A stretch of DNA of 14,517 nucleotides from the NCBI GenBank assembly GCA_013042125.1, contig JABDQS010000042.1, positions 1-14,517 of the forward strand, given 5' to 3'. The notes below the pieces were generated by a model that was not told where the DNA came from, did no database searches, and saw only the letters and a program-made list of their open reading frames with translations. Origin of the DNA: Eudoraea sp. (lineage in GTDB: Bacteria; Bacteroidota; Bacteroidia; Flavobacteriales; Flavobacteriaceae). Shown here in pieces: positions 1-7,694 of this stretch; the first letter of the stretch is position 1, and each line of letters opens with the position of its first letter. Both the position numbers and the translations under genes were made by a program.

Positions 1-1333
1 TACTAAGGGTTACCCTGTTATCTTCATAAGGGAGCATTTCTCCAAAACCGGTGGCACCTATTTGCCAGGGTCCGGGTTTCAGGATATTTTCCTTTAGTTC
101 TTTGCCATACTGCATTTCAGCAACAGAGACCTTCCAGTCTTCACGACTGGCCCCTCCCTGATAGCCAAAGCCACGCAAGTATTCTCTTTTTCTCGTGGAA
201 TTGTCCAGATTCACAAATCTGGGGATATAGAAACCGTTGGGTCTTCTGCCTTTGTAAAATTTATCCAGGTACCCATCTACAGAAGCGGTTGCTCCCAACT
301 AATAATGATGATCCATGATATTGCGCCCTACCTGGTCATGATCATTCCCGATCCCATTTGGGAAGCGTTCAGATCTCGATTGAAGCAAGATCCCAACACT
401 TGCCATGGCCGAGGCACATAAGAAGATGACCTTGGCATGGAACTCAAATTTTTCATGCGTTTCTGTATCAATTATTCGAACCCCCGTTGCTTTTTTGGTG
501 GTATCGTCATAGACCACTTCATATACTATGGAGTTTGACCTCAAAGTTAAATTGCCCGTGCGTTCTGCAGCAGGTAGTGTAGACGAATTACTGCTGAAGT
601 ATCCGCCAAAAGGACAGCCCCGCCAACAGCGATTCCTGTATTGGCAGGGTGTTCTGCCTTCAAATTGTGCATTGGTATCTGTTATATGGGCCACACGCCC
701 TATGGTTAGTACACGATCATCATCGAACTTATCAGCCATTGCTGTCTTCAGGTCCTCCTCCGGACACATAAGGTCCATGGGGGGTTGAAACTGTCCGTCC
801 GGTAATTGTTTCAGGCCCAATTTTTCTCCACTAACCCCTATATAGGTCTCTACTTTGTCATACCATGGAGCAATATCCTTATAGCGAACCGGCCAATCTA
901 CTGCAATCCCTTCTTTGAGGTTGGCCTCAAAATCGAGATCGCTCCAGCGGTAACTCTGCCTTCCCCACGTAAGTGAACGGCCACCTACCTGATATCCCCG
1001 TATCCAATCGAAACGCTTGGTTTCCTGATATGGATGTTCAAGATCGTTCACAAAAAAGTGTTTTACATCTTCTTTGGGCGCCCAACCAACACGCAATTGC
1101 TTTTGATAATTCTTTTTTTCTTCCCTGCTAAGCTCATTGTTATTGGGCAGGTCCCAGGGATCCATATTCATGGTGGGATAGTCTTCCCGGTGCTTTACCA
1201 TCCTGCCTCTTTCCAGTACCAAGGTCTTTAAACCACCCTCACATAATTCCTTGGCAGCCCATCCTCCTGTGATCCCGGTGCCAACCACAATAGCATCGAA
1301 ATGCTTTTCTACAATGTCCTGCGTATTCTTCAT
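1..1333 (-). pseudogene. GMC-family FAD-dependent oxidoreductase, interrupted by an in-frame TAG and cut by the window edge
   Basis: This encodes a flavoprotein sugar dehydrogenase of the glucose-methanol-choline family. The N-terminal FAD-binding Rossmann motif is clear (G18-x-G20-x-x-G23, with E41 ending the second strand). A GGRS motif follows at 117-120, and a cysteine-rich segment (C230, C236, C240, then PFGG) is typical of the Bacteroidota branch related to gluconate and glucoside dehydrogenases. There is no signal peptide; relatives are often exported with a Tat-bearing small subunit, which is not in view. The frame from ATG 1333 reaches a TAG at 299-301 after residue 344. Past it, the same frame stays open to base 1 and still reads as this family (for example YKGRRPNGFYIPRF and GPWQIGATGFGEMLPYEDNR). 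The C-terminal substrate domain and catalytic His lie outside the window. The gene diverges from an isomerase/DUF1080 operon, which suggests C3 oxidation of glycosides. The family call is firm; the exact substrate is inferred. Confidence 0.85.
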
Positions 1334-1468
1334 TTAATTCTGTGGTATTTCCTATATTTATGACATTCCCAAAAGAGATGGTCCTGGTAAATTATATCTA
1401 ATAAATATAGGACTAAATTCTGAAAAGGACTAAATAGACAAATTCAATAATTCCATAATTCTTTCTTC

Positions 1469-2521
1469 ATGAAAACAATAAAAGGACCTGCGGTTTTCCT
1501 GGCACAGTTCGTAGACAGCAAAGCACCATTTAACTCTCTGGACGGCATGTGCAAATGGGCAGCCGACCTGGGATACAAAGGTATTCAGATCCCAACCTGG
1601 GAACATTTTTTAATAGATCTGGACAAGGCTGCTGAAAGTCAGGTCTATTGTGATGAACTTAAGGGGAAGATCAATTCATATGGCCTGGAGATCACCGAGC
1701 TTTCTACTCATTTACAAGGGCAGTTAGTGGCGGTGAACCCTGCGTATGATCTTATGTTCGATAATTTTGCGCCAGACCGCGTAAAGAACAATCCCAAAGC
1801 ACGTACAGAATGGGCCATAGATGTGGTGAAAAAGGCTGCGACGGCTAGCAGACGACTTGGCATAAAGGCCCATGCAACCTTTTCCGGTGCCCTGCTATGG
1901 CACACCTGGCACCCTTGGCCCCAACGCCCACCGGGGTTAGTAGAGATGGGGTTTCAGGAATTGGCGAAACGATGGCTGCCAATTCTGGATCATTTCGACA
2001 AGGAAGGGGTAGACGTATGTTATGAGATACATCCCGGCGAAGACCTGCATGATGGTGATACTTTTGAACGATTTTTGGAGGCAACAGGGAATCATAAACG
2101 AGTGAATATATTGTATGATCCCAGTCATTTTGTATTACAACAATTAGATTATATAACCTATATAGATCACTACCACGAGTTTATCAAATCTTTCCATGTA
2201 AAGGATTCAGAGTTTAATCCCACCGGAAAAAAAGGCGCTTTTGGAGGTTATAATGATTGGGGAGACAGAGCGGGCCGGTATCGATCGCTGGGGGATGGTC
2301 AGATAGATTTTAAGACCATATTCTCTAAGCTAACCCAATACGGCTGCGATGTTTGGGCGGTCATGGAGTGGGAGTGCTGTATTAAGAGTCCCGAACAGGG
2401 CGCCCGTGAAGGAGCGGTTTTTATCCAGGATCATATCATAGAAGCTACCCAGAAGACCTTCGACGATTTTGCCGGAGGGGAAATTGATAAGAAAATGCTC
2501 AAGAAAATTTTAGGAATCTAA
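1469..2521 (+). CDS. Sugar phosphate isomerase/epimerase family protein (AP endonuclease 2-type TIM barrel)
   Basis: This 350-residue protein has the xylose isomerase-like TIM-barrel fold (PF01261 type). Candidate metal and substrate ligands lie at the strand ends in the expected order: E186 and H188 in YEIHPGE, D217 and H220 in YDPSH, H243 and D246 in FHVKD, R272 in the segment before LGDG, and E300/E302 in MEWE. No signal peptide is visible, so a cytoplasmic location is likely. It is the first gene of a plus-strand operon; the next gene begins 10 bases after its stop. Proteins of this type next to DUF1080 and GMC dehydrogenase genes are associated with conversion or cleavage of 3-keto-sugars and 3-keto-glycosides, so that role is inferred here over a classical sugar-phosphate isomerase. 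The exact reaction cannot be read from sequence. No convincing promoter was found in the 135-base divergent spacer. Confidence 0.88.
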   Translation: MKTIKGPAVFLAQFVDSKAPFNSLDGMCKWAADLGYKGIQIPTWEHFLIDLDKAAESQVYCDELKGKINSYGLEITELSTHLQGQLVAVNPAYDLMFDNFAPDRVKNNPKARTEWAIDVVKKAATASRRLGIKAHATFSGALLWHTWHPWPQRPPGLVEMGFQELAKRWLPILDHFDKEGVDVCYEIHPGEDLHDGDTFERFLEATGNHKRVNILYDPSHFVLQQLDYITYIDHYHEFIKSFHVKDSEFNPTGKKGAFGGYNDWGDRAGRYRSLGDGQIDFKTIFSKLTQYGCDVWAVMEWECCIKSPEQGAREGAVFIQDHIIEATQKTFDDFAGGEIDKKMLKKILGI

Positions 2522-2531
2522 CACCTGTACT

Positions 2532-3290
2532 ATGAAGAAATATTATGTAGTGATGGCAATCGCCTGCCTGATGCTGGCAAATTGTAAGGAAAAAGAAAAG
2601 AAGGAAGAAGTCACGGAAACAGAAGAGATGTCAATGGATATTACGAAAGAAATGGAAGATAACGATTGGATAGTTTTATTCGATGGAACTTCTTTTGACG
2701 GGTGGAAAAGCTATATGAAGGAAGATATGGCCGCTAACTGGAAAATTGAGGAAGGGGCGATGGTTTTTTATCCTCCTGCCGAAAAACCCGAGGGCGAGAG
2801 TTACAACATTGTCACTGAGCAAGAGTTCAGCAACTTTGTACTTTCCCTGGAATGGAAAGTATCTGAGGGAGGGAATAGTGGCATCTTCTGGGGTGTCAAA
2901 GAAGATGCAATGTACGGACAGCCCTATGAAACAGGTCCGGAAATACAGGTATTGGACGATGAGCGGCATCCGGACGCCAAGAATGGCACTACCCATCAGG
3001 CAGGAGCTCTCTATGACATGGTGGCCCCCTCCGAAAATGTTGTAAAACCTGCGGGAGAATGGAATACATGTATCCTCACTGTGAACTACGCGGAAAATAA
3101 AGGGAGTGTTAGCTTGAATGGCACGGAGATCGTTATTTTCCCATTAGGTAATGCCGCATGGGATGAGTTGGTATCCAAATCAAAATTTGCCACCTGGCAG
3201 GGATTTGGGAAATTTCATACGGGTAAAATTGGGTTACAGGATCATGGAGATGTAGTTGCCTTTAGAAATATCAAAATCAAAGAACTTTAA
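2532..3290 (+). CDS. DUF1080 lipoprotein, putative 3-keto-glycoside hydrolase (first copy)
   Basis: This 252-residue protein has a lipoprotein signal peptide ending at C18 (LMLANC, an unusual Asn at -1), then a charged linker to about residue 40. One DUF1080/PF06439 jelly-roll domain (about 45-252) follows. Family landmarks are LFDGTSFDGW (49-58), EWKVSEGGNSGIFWG (107-121), GPEIQVLDDERHPD (135-148), GEWNT (175-179) and LQDHGD with FRNI at the C-terminal end. The family is now named for 3-keto-disaccharide hydrolase activity: it cleaves glycosides already oxidised at C3. It is probably anchored in the periplasm or outer membrane. It is co-transcribed with the upstream TIM-barrel gene and followed after a single base by a second, divergent DUF1080 gene. 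The domain is certain; the substrate is unknown. Confidence 0.9.
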   Translation: MKKYYVVMAIACLMLANCKEKEKKEEVTETEEMSMDITKEMEDNDWIVLFDGTSFDGWKSYMKEDMAANWKIEEGAMVFYPPAEKPEGESYNIVTEQEFSNFVLSLEWKVSEGGNSGIFWGVKEDAMYGQPYETGPEIQVLDDERHPDAKNGTTHQAGALYDMVAPSENVVKPAGEWNTCILTVNYAENKGSVSLNGTEIVIFPLGNAAWDELVSKSKFATWQGFGKFHTGKIGLQDHGDVVAFRNIKIKEL

Positions 3291-3291
3291 A

Positions 3292-4110
3292 ATGAGAAAA
3301 ATTGTTTTATCTGGTCTGCTGCTTCTTGTTGTCCTGGCATGTAAAGAGAAAGAAACCGTAGATCCTTTGGAAGAACAGTCCACTGAGGTGCAGGGAATTG
3401 TCTATGAGGAATACACGGGTGTTGAGCCAACCAAACCGGAAGAAACCGAGGTATATGAGCCGGTTCCACCCACGGTAGATCCGTTTGGAAAAAATGGCGC
3501 TCCAAGTGATGCCGTTGTATTATTCGATGGAAGTTCTTTTGACGGATGGATGATGGTCAATGATAGTTCTGAGGTATCCTGGATATTAAACACCGATGGG
3601 AGTATGAGCGTAAAGGACAGAACCGGGGATATTATGACCAAGCAGCATTTTGGGGATGTACAATTACACATTGAGTGGAGCTCACCGGCAGAAGTTGAGC
3701 GCGAAGGTCAGAACAGGGCCAACAGCGGGGTGTTCTTACAAGGTTTGTATGAGGTACAAGTTCTGGATAACAATGACAATGATACCTATGTGAACGGACA
3801 AGTGGCCTCTATTTATAAACAACACATACCATTGGCCATGGCTTCCGTTCCCAGTGGAGAGTGGAATACCTATGACATTATTTACCGCGCCCCGGAATTC
3901 AATGAAGGTGGAAATAAAACCAGATCTGCTACCATAACGGTCCTGCACAACGGGGTGCTGGTTCAGGATCATGCAGAGATCAAAGGGACCACGCCTTATA
4001 TTGGCTGGCCCAAAAATCCACCTCACGGGAAAGGGCCTATCCGACTTCAGGATCATGGGGATAACAGCAGGGTTAGTTTTCGAAATATCTGGGTGCGAGA
4101 ATTACAATAA
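3292..4110 (+). CDS. DUF1080 lipoprotein, putative 3-keto-glycoside hydrolase (second copy)
   Basis: The start at 3292 is chosen because MRKIVLSGLL opens a proper lipoprotein signal peptide with lipobox VLAC (C17). The frame is open for 12 more codons upstream, but those lie inside the preceding gene. The 272-residue product has an acidic, proline-rich linker to about residue 70 and then one DUF1080 domain. It carries LFDGSSFDGW (77-86), NSGVF (144-148), YEVQVLD (153-159), GEWNT (189-193), LQDHGD (252-257) and FRNI (263-266). It shares these landmarks with the preceding gene but is otherwise quite different, so the pair looks like an old duplication or two specificities. It lacks the Trp-rich insert before the last strand of copy one and instead has a GWPKNPPHGKGP segment (238-249). 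The 1-base gap implies translational coupling. It is probably an envelope-anchored hydrolase of C3-oxidised glycosides. Confidence 0.88.
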   Translation: MRKIVLSGLLLLVVLACKEKETVDPLEEQSTEVQGIVYEEYTGVEPTKPEETEVYEPVPPTVDPFGKNGAPSDAVVLFDGSSFDGWMMVNDSSEVSWILNTDGSMSVKDRTGDIMTKQHFGDVQLHIEWSSPAEVEREGQNRANSGVFLQGLYEVQVLDNNDNDTYVNGQVASIYKQHIPLAMASVPSGEWNTYDIIYRAPEFNEGGNKTRSATITVLHNGVLVQDHAEIKGTTPYIGWPKNPPHGKGPIRLQDHGDNSRVSFRNIWVRELQ

Positions 4111-4130
4111 TCAAAGAGAAAATACAGGGA

Positions 4131-4158
4131 TTTGGGCAAGAGAAATTAAGTACCTTTG
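4131..4158 (+). promoter_or_regulatory. Promoter of the yicC-gmk-nadD operon
   Basis: TTTG (4131-4134) and a perfect Bacteroidota -7 box TACCTTTG (4151-4158) are separated by 16 bases. The ATG of the yicC-like gene at 4178 would lie about 13 bases after the expected transcription start. The spacer is at the short end of the usual range. No terminator is visible between 4110 and this promoter. Confidence 0.6.
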
Positions 4159-4177
4159 GCCAAAATAAACGTTTATT

Positions 4178-5035
4178 ATGATCCAATCCATGACAGGATT
4201 TGGGAAGCATGTTGTACAGCTTCCAACAAAGAAGATCACCGTTGAGCTTAAATCGCTTAACAGTAAATCTCTCGACCTCAACGCAAGAATGCCTCCTGCA
4301 TACAGGGAAAAGGAATTGGAATTGCGTAAGATCATCGCAACTGCCCTGAAGCGCGGGAAGATAGATTTTGGCTTGTATGTTGAAATTACTGGGGATGAAA
4401 CCTCCTCAGAGGTAAATAAGGCCGTTGTGAAGCAATACATCAAACAATTAAAAGCTATTGCGGATGGGGATGAACTTCGATTAATGGAAATGGCCCTTCG
4501 GTTGCCTGATACGCTTAAGACGGATAGGGATGATATTGATAAAGAAGAATATCAGGGTATATTGGAAGCATTGAATGAAGCCTTGAAAGAGATCCAGGCT
4601 TTCAGGTCTGAAGAAGGCCGCACCCTGGAAAACGACTTCGCTGCCAGATTAGATACATTGAATTCCTTATTGAAGGAAGTGATGGCAATAGACCCTGAAC
4701 GTCTGGGAGCAATTCGCGAAAGACTCGATAAAGCAGTGGCCGATCTGAAGGCAGATGTAGATGCCAATCGATTTGAACAAGAGCTGATCTATTACCTTGA
4801 GAAATATGATATTACTGAGGAAAAGGTGCGGTTAGAGAACCACCTCAGTTACTTTAAGGAGACCATGAGTTCTGCCGAATCCAATGGAAAGAAACTGGCA
4901 TTTATAAGTCAGGAAATAGGCAGGGAGATCAATACAATTGGTTCTAAGGCGAATTTTGCGCCCATGCAACAATTGGTAGTACAAATGAAGGATGAGTTGG
5001 AAAAGATCAAGGAACAAATGCTCAATGTCTTATGA
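4178..5035 (+). CDS. YicC/YloC family endoribonuclease
   Basis: This 285-residue protein begins with the family signature MTGFG (5-9) followed by a basic strand-rich N-terminal domain (YicC N type). The acidic helical C-terminal half (DUF1732 type) ends in a typical KIKEQMLNVL tail. Characterised members (E. coli YicC, B. subtilis YloC) are endoribonucleases acting on RNA in the cytoplasm; the same activity is inferred here. Length is normal for the family. The stop overlaps the start of guanylate kinase in an ATGA, giving translational coupling. The yicC-gmk-nadD order is common in Bacteroidota. A strong promoter candidate lies just upstream. Confidence 0.93.
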   Translation: MIQSMTGFGKHVVQLPTKKITVELKSLNSKSLDLNARMPPAYREKELELRKIIATALKRGKIDFGLYVEITGDETSSEVNKAVVKQYIKQLKAIADGDELRLMEMALRLPDTLKTDRDDIDKEEYQGILEALNEALKEIQAFRSEEGRTLENDFAARLDTLNSLLKEVMAIDPERLGAIRERLDKAVADLKADVDANRFEQELIYYLEKYDITEEKVRLENHLSYFKETMSSAESNGKKLAFISQEIGREINTIGSKANFAPMQQLVVQMKDELEKIKEQMLNVL

Positions 5036-5640
5036 GTACCGGAGGGAAACTTATTATTTTTTCGGCCCCATCGGGAAGTGGCAAAACAACTATTGTTAGG
5101 TATCTGTTAGAACAGCCCGAACTAAATCTGGCGTTTTCAGTATCAGCCACATCGAGAAGCAGAAGGGGGAAGGAGAAGCACGGGGAGCATTATTATTTCA
5201 TGAAACTTTCCGAGTTTAAACAACACATTAAGAACGATGATTTTCTGGAATGGGAAGAGGTGTACAGAGATAATTTTTACGGGACACTGAAGAGCGAGGT
5301 GGAACGTCTCTGGGCCGAAGGAAAGAATGTGATCTTCGATATTGATGTAGCCGGCGGATTGCGGATCAAGAAGAAATATCCAAAAGAGACCCTGGCAGTT
5401 TTTGTGAAACCTCCCAGCGTTGATGAGCTTAAAATACGGCTAAAGAAACGCAGTACAGAATCTGATGAGAAGATCAATATGCGTATTGCTAAGGCATCTG
5501 TAGAGTTGGCCACAGCTCCTCAGTTTGATAAGGTTATAAAAAATTATGACCTGGAAACGGCCCTAAAGGATGCCCATCAAATGGTAGCCGATTATATTGG
5601 AGTGACACCTTCGTTAAAAAAGAAAGATACTAAAGGCTAG
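5032..5640 (+). CDS. gmk: Guanylate kinase
   Basis: This cytoplasmic enzyme phosphorylates GMP to GDP using ATP, an essential purine-nucleotide step. The 202-residue protein has the P-loop APSGSGKT (12-19), the GMP-binding region SVSATSRSRRGKEKHGEHYYF (36-56), FYGT (82-85) and the DID motif (103-105). The lid arginines lie in the KIRLKKRSTES segment around 134-144. Length is typical. It starts inside the upstream stop codon (ATGA), and nadD follows after 51 bases. A 9-residue Lys-rich C-terminal tail is the only deviation seen. Confidence 0.96.
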   Translation: MSTGGKLIIFSAPSGSGKTTIVRYLLEQPELNLAFSVSATSRSRRGKEKHGEHYYFMKLSEFKQHIKNDDFLEWEEVYRDNFYGTLKSEVERLWAEGKNVIFDIDVAGGLRIKKKYPKETLAVFVKPPSVDELKIRLKKRSTESDEKINMRIAKASVELATAPQFDKVIKNYDLETALKDAHQMVADYIGVTPSLKKKDTKG

Positions 5641-5691
5641 GCCTGTTTATCAGAGAATATTTTACTATTCATCCCTATCTTTACTGAACTT

Positions 5692-6276
5692 ATGAAGCAG
5701 GTTGGACTTTTTTTCGGAACTTTTAATCCTATCCATATTGGTCATTTAGTGATAGCAAATTATATGGTAGAGTATTCATCTCTGGATGAGGTTTGGTTTG
5801 TCATTACACCCAGGAGCCCCTTTAAAGTAAAACATTCCTTATTAGATAATAATCATAGGTATCAAATGGTTTTTGAGGCCATACAGGAGTATCCTAAACT
5901 AAAGGCAAGTACCATAGAATTTGATCTGCCTCAACCCAATTACACTATTCATTCTCTTGTGCATTTAAAAGAGAAATTCGGGAAGGATTTCTCCTTTTCC
6001 CTTTTGTTGGGGGAAGACAATCTGAAGAGCTTCCACAAGTGGAAGAATTATGAGGAGATCCTGGCACACCATCATTTATACGTCTATCCCAGGATATCGG
6101 GAGGAAGTATCCCGGAACAATTTAAGGAGCATCCGAAGGTTCATGAAGTAGATGCCCCCATCATGGAGATCTCTTCAACTTTTATCAGGAAAGGGCAGAA
6201 GGCAGGCAAGAATATTAGACCAATGCTGCCCGAGGCAGTGTGGAAATATATGGATGAAATGAATTTTTATCGTTAG
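5692..6276 (+). CDS. nadD: Nicotinate-nucleotide adenylyltransferase
   Basis: The enzyme adenylates nicotinate mononucleotide with ATP to give deaminated NAD (NaAD) in NAD biosynthesis. The nucleotidyltransferase signature GTFNPIHIGHL (9-19) supplies the HxGH motif (H15, H18). Further support comes from LLLGEDNL (104-111) and the C-terminal ISSTFIR motif (160-166), which contacts the ATP phosphates. The length of 194 residues is standard. It is the third gene of the yicC-gmk operon with a 51-base gap; a weak -7-like TATCTTTA at 5676-5683 could give it some independent transcription. The transcript should end at the hairpin at 6304-6331. Confidence 0.96.
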   Translation: MKQVGLFFGTFNPIHIGHLVIANYMVEYSSLDEVWFVITPRSPFKVKHSLLDNNHRYQMVFEAIQEYPKLKASTIEFDLPQPNYTIHSLVHLKEKFGKDFSFSLLLGEDNLKSFHKWKNYEEILAHHHLYVYPRISGGSIPEQFKEHPKVHEVDAPIMEISSTFIRKGQKAGKNIRPMLPEAVWKYMDEMNFYR

Positions 6277-6303
6277 ATTATTTGTATTTCCAACTCAAAA
6301 AAA

Positions 6304-6331
6304 GGGGTCCTGCCTTTTTTGGCAGAACCCC
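6304..6331. terminator. Bidirectional intrinsic terminator between nadD and the convergent PepSY-like gene
   Basis: An 11-position stem (6304-6314 with 6321-6331; 10 pairs, one C/A mismatch) encloses a T6 loop. On the minus strand the hairpin is followed directly by seven T (A run at 6297-6303), so it is strongest for the gene at 6382-6888. On the plus strand the trailing sequence is only moderately T-rich, so it terminates nadD less sharply. Confidence 0.85.
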
Positions 6332-6381
6332 ATGTTCCTTGTTTTAGTTTAACTAAATAAAGCCGGGGTATGATGTATGAA

Positions 6382-6888
6382 TCATAGGAATGTACCTACA
6401 TCATTCACTTTTACCCTCATTTTTTTGTCACCATTCTTAAGCATAAGTTTATAGATCTTTTTCGCGCCGTTATTTTCAGTATAAGTAACACGATATACAT
6501 CTTTGGTTACGGTCCAATTGGGGAACCTTTCCAATAGAGCAGTTTTAACATCATCGGGGAGCGAAACGTTTTTAAATTTTTCGATGGTCCTGATAATCTT
6601 GCCTTCGTTGTCATATTCGGCAACAATTTTTCCATCGGGGATATAGAAAGAAACTGTGTAAAAGTCAAAATCATCCTGATAGAAATCAGCTTCCGTTACG
6701 TCATAGGACGCAACCGCTCGTTCCAAAGTTTTGACCGTTTTGGCTGCATCTTTGGCATTGGTATTGTTTAAATATTTGAAGTTCATAGGTCTTATGATCA
6801 CTTCTGAGAGCTCAACAACCTTTACATCCTGGGCAAAGGCTGGGATGGTTAATCCAAGAGCTAGTAAACCGAGGATTATTTTTTTCAT
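6382..6888 (-). CDS. Secreted PepSY-like domain protein
   Basis: This 168-residue protein has a clear Sec signal peptide (MKKIILGLLALGLTIPAFA, cleavage before Q20). The mature part is acidic and basic in alternation. Its second half resembles the putative beta-lactamase-inhibitor-like/PepSY-like fold: a strand pair around VSFYIPDGKIVAEYDNEGK, a helix VSLPDDVKTALLERFPNW, then further strands ending in KMRVKVND. It is probably periplasmic. Function is unknown; a regulatory or binding role is all that the fold suggests. Small proteins of this type in Flavobacteriaceae may carry names copied from the neighbouring nadD, and no adenylyltransferase motif is present here. A promoter candidate and a leader hairpin lie directly upstream, and a strong terminator follows. 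Confidence 0.8.
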   Translation of the reverse strand: MKKIILGLLALGLTIPAFAQDVKVVELSEVIIRPMNFKYLNNTNAKDAAKTVKTLERAVASYDVTEADFYQDDFDFYTVSFYIPDGKIVAEYDNEGKIIRTIEKFKNVSLPDDVKTALLERFPNWTVTKDVYRVTYTENNGAKKIYKLMLKNGDKKMRVKVNDVGTFL

Positions 6889-6915
6889 GGCATTTAATTT
6901 AGAGTTAATAATGCC
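6889..6915 (-). promoter_or_regulatory. Leader hairpin abutting the start codon of the PepSY-like gene
   Basis: Outer stem GGCAT/ATGCC (6889-6893 with 6911-6915) and inner stem TTAA/TTAA (6894-6897 with 6905-6908) are separated by a 2-base bulge and close a 7-base loop. The stem ends at the base next to the ATG (6886-6888), so it could limit ribosome access. It may also be chance structure in AT-rich DNA. Confidence 0.4.
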
Positions 6916-6936
6916 CTATTTAGTACTCAAGGAAAA

Positions 6937-6967
6937 TAAAGTTATAAGATTGTGTGAAACCCTGCAA
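6937..6967 (-). promoter_or_regulatory. Promoter candidate for the PepSY-like gene
   Basis: Read on the minus strand, TTG (6965-6967) is followed after 20 bases by TAACTTTA (6937-6944), one base off the Bacteroidota TAnnTTTG box. It predicts a leader of about 40 bases that includes the hairpin at 6889-6915. Confidence 0.4.
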
Positions 6968-7058
6968 TGATATTTATCAGCTTTCCTATATATTTACTAG
7001 GAAAATAAAAATTGTTAGTCTAATTATTTGTTACTTCTTCAGACCATACAATCAAATA

Positions 7059-7694
7059 TTATCCTCCACATTTTTCATTCAGACCATTGATTATCTCATT
7101 GTACTCTTCAATCGACAAGAATTGTGGCTCGTATGTTTCATTGGAGTTCTCAATGGCCCCTACAAAGCTTCTCAGATGGTTTCGCGAACCGCATTGAAGA
7201 CTTTCGAATACTGAAATGATACTGGTATTAGAAGTCGCATTAATGAATTCATCTAGATCAACAATATCAAGATCCTCAATGGTGGCACCAACTTTTAATG
7301 CATTTATGGCATCTATTCGCCCTTTTGCCACAAATTGATCATACAAACCCTGTATTTCAGTAGTATAAAATTCTCCATATGGCAAAATGGTGTAGTCTAT
7401 CTTGTATCGATTCAATAAAGCAACAACGGCATCAATATGGGATTGCTCACTCAGTTTTATGTTCGCAAATTGATTAGTTCCATAAAGACCATCTAAAAAT
7501 TCATAGGTATCGCGTGCCAATTTTTCTTCTTCAAGCATAAAGAGTAGGGCATTTTTATCTTCGGAAGAGAGTTCGGAAGTGTCTGGTTCAGTTCCCAACA
7601 CTTCTGTTTCATCATTTGTACAGGCTGTAATCAACACAAAGGCAGCCAGAAGCATACTAAGTAAGCTTACGATGGGATTTTTAATAGTTTTCAT
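7059..7694 (-). CDS. DUF2202 ferritin-like lipoprotein
   Basis: The start at 7694 is chosen because MKTIKNPIVS opens a lipoprotein signal peptide with lipobox LITAC (C25). The frame extends 27 codons upstream without any such signal. The 211-residue protein has an acidic linker (26-42) and a DUF2202 domain, a ferritin-like four-helix bundle. Candidate metal ligands are in EEEKLARDTY (55-64), SEQSHID with E83 and H86, and E164 with H173 in the last helices. C168 and C209 could form a disulphide in the oxidising envelope. The family's function is not established; metal or redox chemistry in the periplasm is plausible. It stands alone, with AT-rich spacers on both sides and no convincing promoter. 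A weak 7-bp inverted repeat at 6982-7004 lies downstream. Confidence 0.85.
   Translation of the reverse strand: MKTIKNPIVSLLSMLLAAFVLITACTNDETEVLGTEPDTSELSSEDKNALLFMLEEEKLARDTYEFLDGLYGTNQFANIKLSEQSHIDAVVALLNRYKIDYTILPYGEFYTTEIQGLYDQFVAKGRIDAINALKVGATIEDLDIVDLDEFINATSNTSIISVFESLQCGSRNHLRSFVGAIENSNETYEPQFLSIEEYNEIINGLNEKCGG

Noticed and set aside
1334..1468. Divergent promoters between the GMC gene and the isomerase gene
   Set aside because: Only one-mismatch -7 boxes without a TTG at the right distance were found (for example TGAATTTG on the minus strand), so none was annotated.
3256..3291. Upstream start at 3256 for the second DUF1080 gene
   Set aside because: It lies inside the preceding gene and would put 12 polar residues before a good lipoprotein signal peptide.
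2676..4443. Open frames on the minus strand and in other plus frames across the DUF1080 and yicC genes (for example 2746-3045, 3736-4056, 4111-4443)
   Set aside because: They overlap strongly supported genes, have unnatural composition and match no recognisable family.
6982..7004. TTTCCTA/TAGGAAA inverted repeat downstream of the DUF2202 gene
   Set aside because: AT-rich stem of only 7 bp with a 9-base loop and no following T run; too weak to call a terminator.
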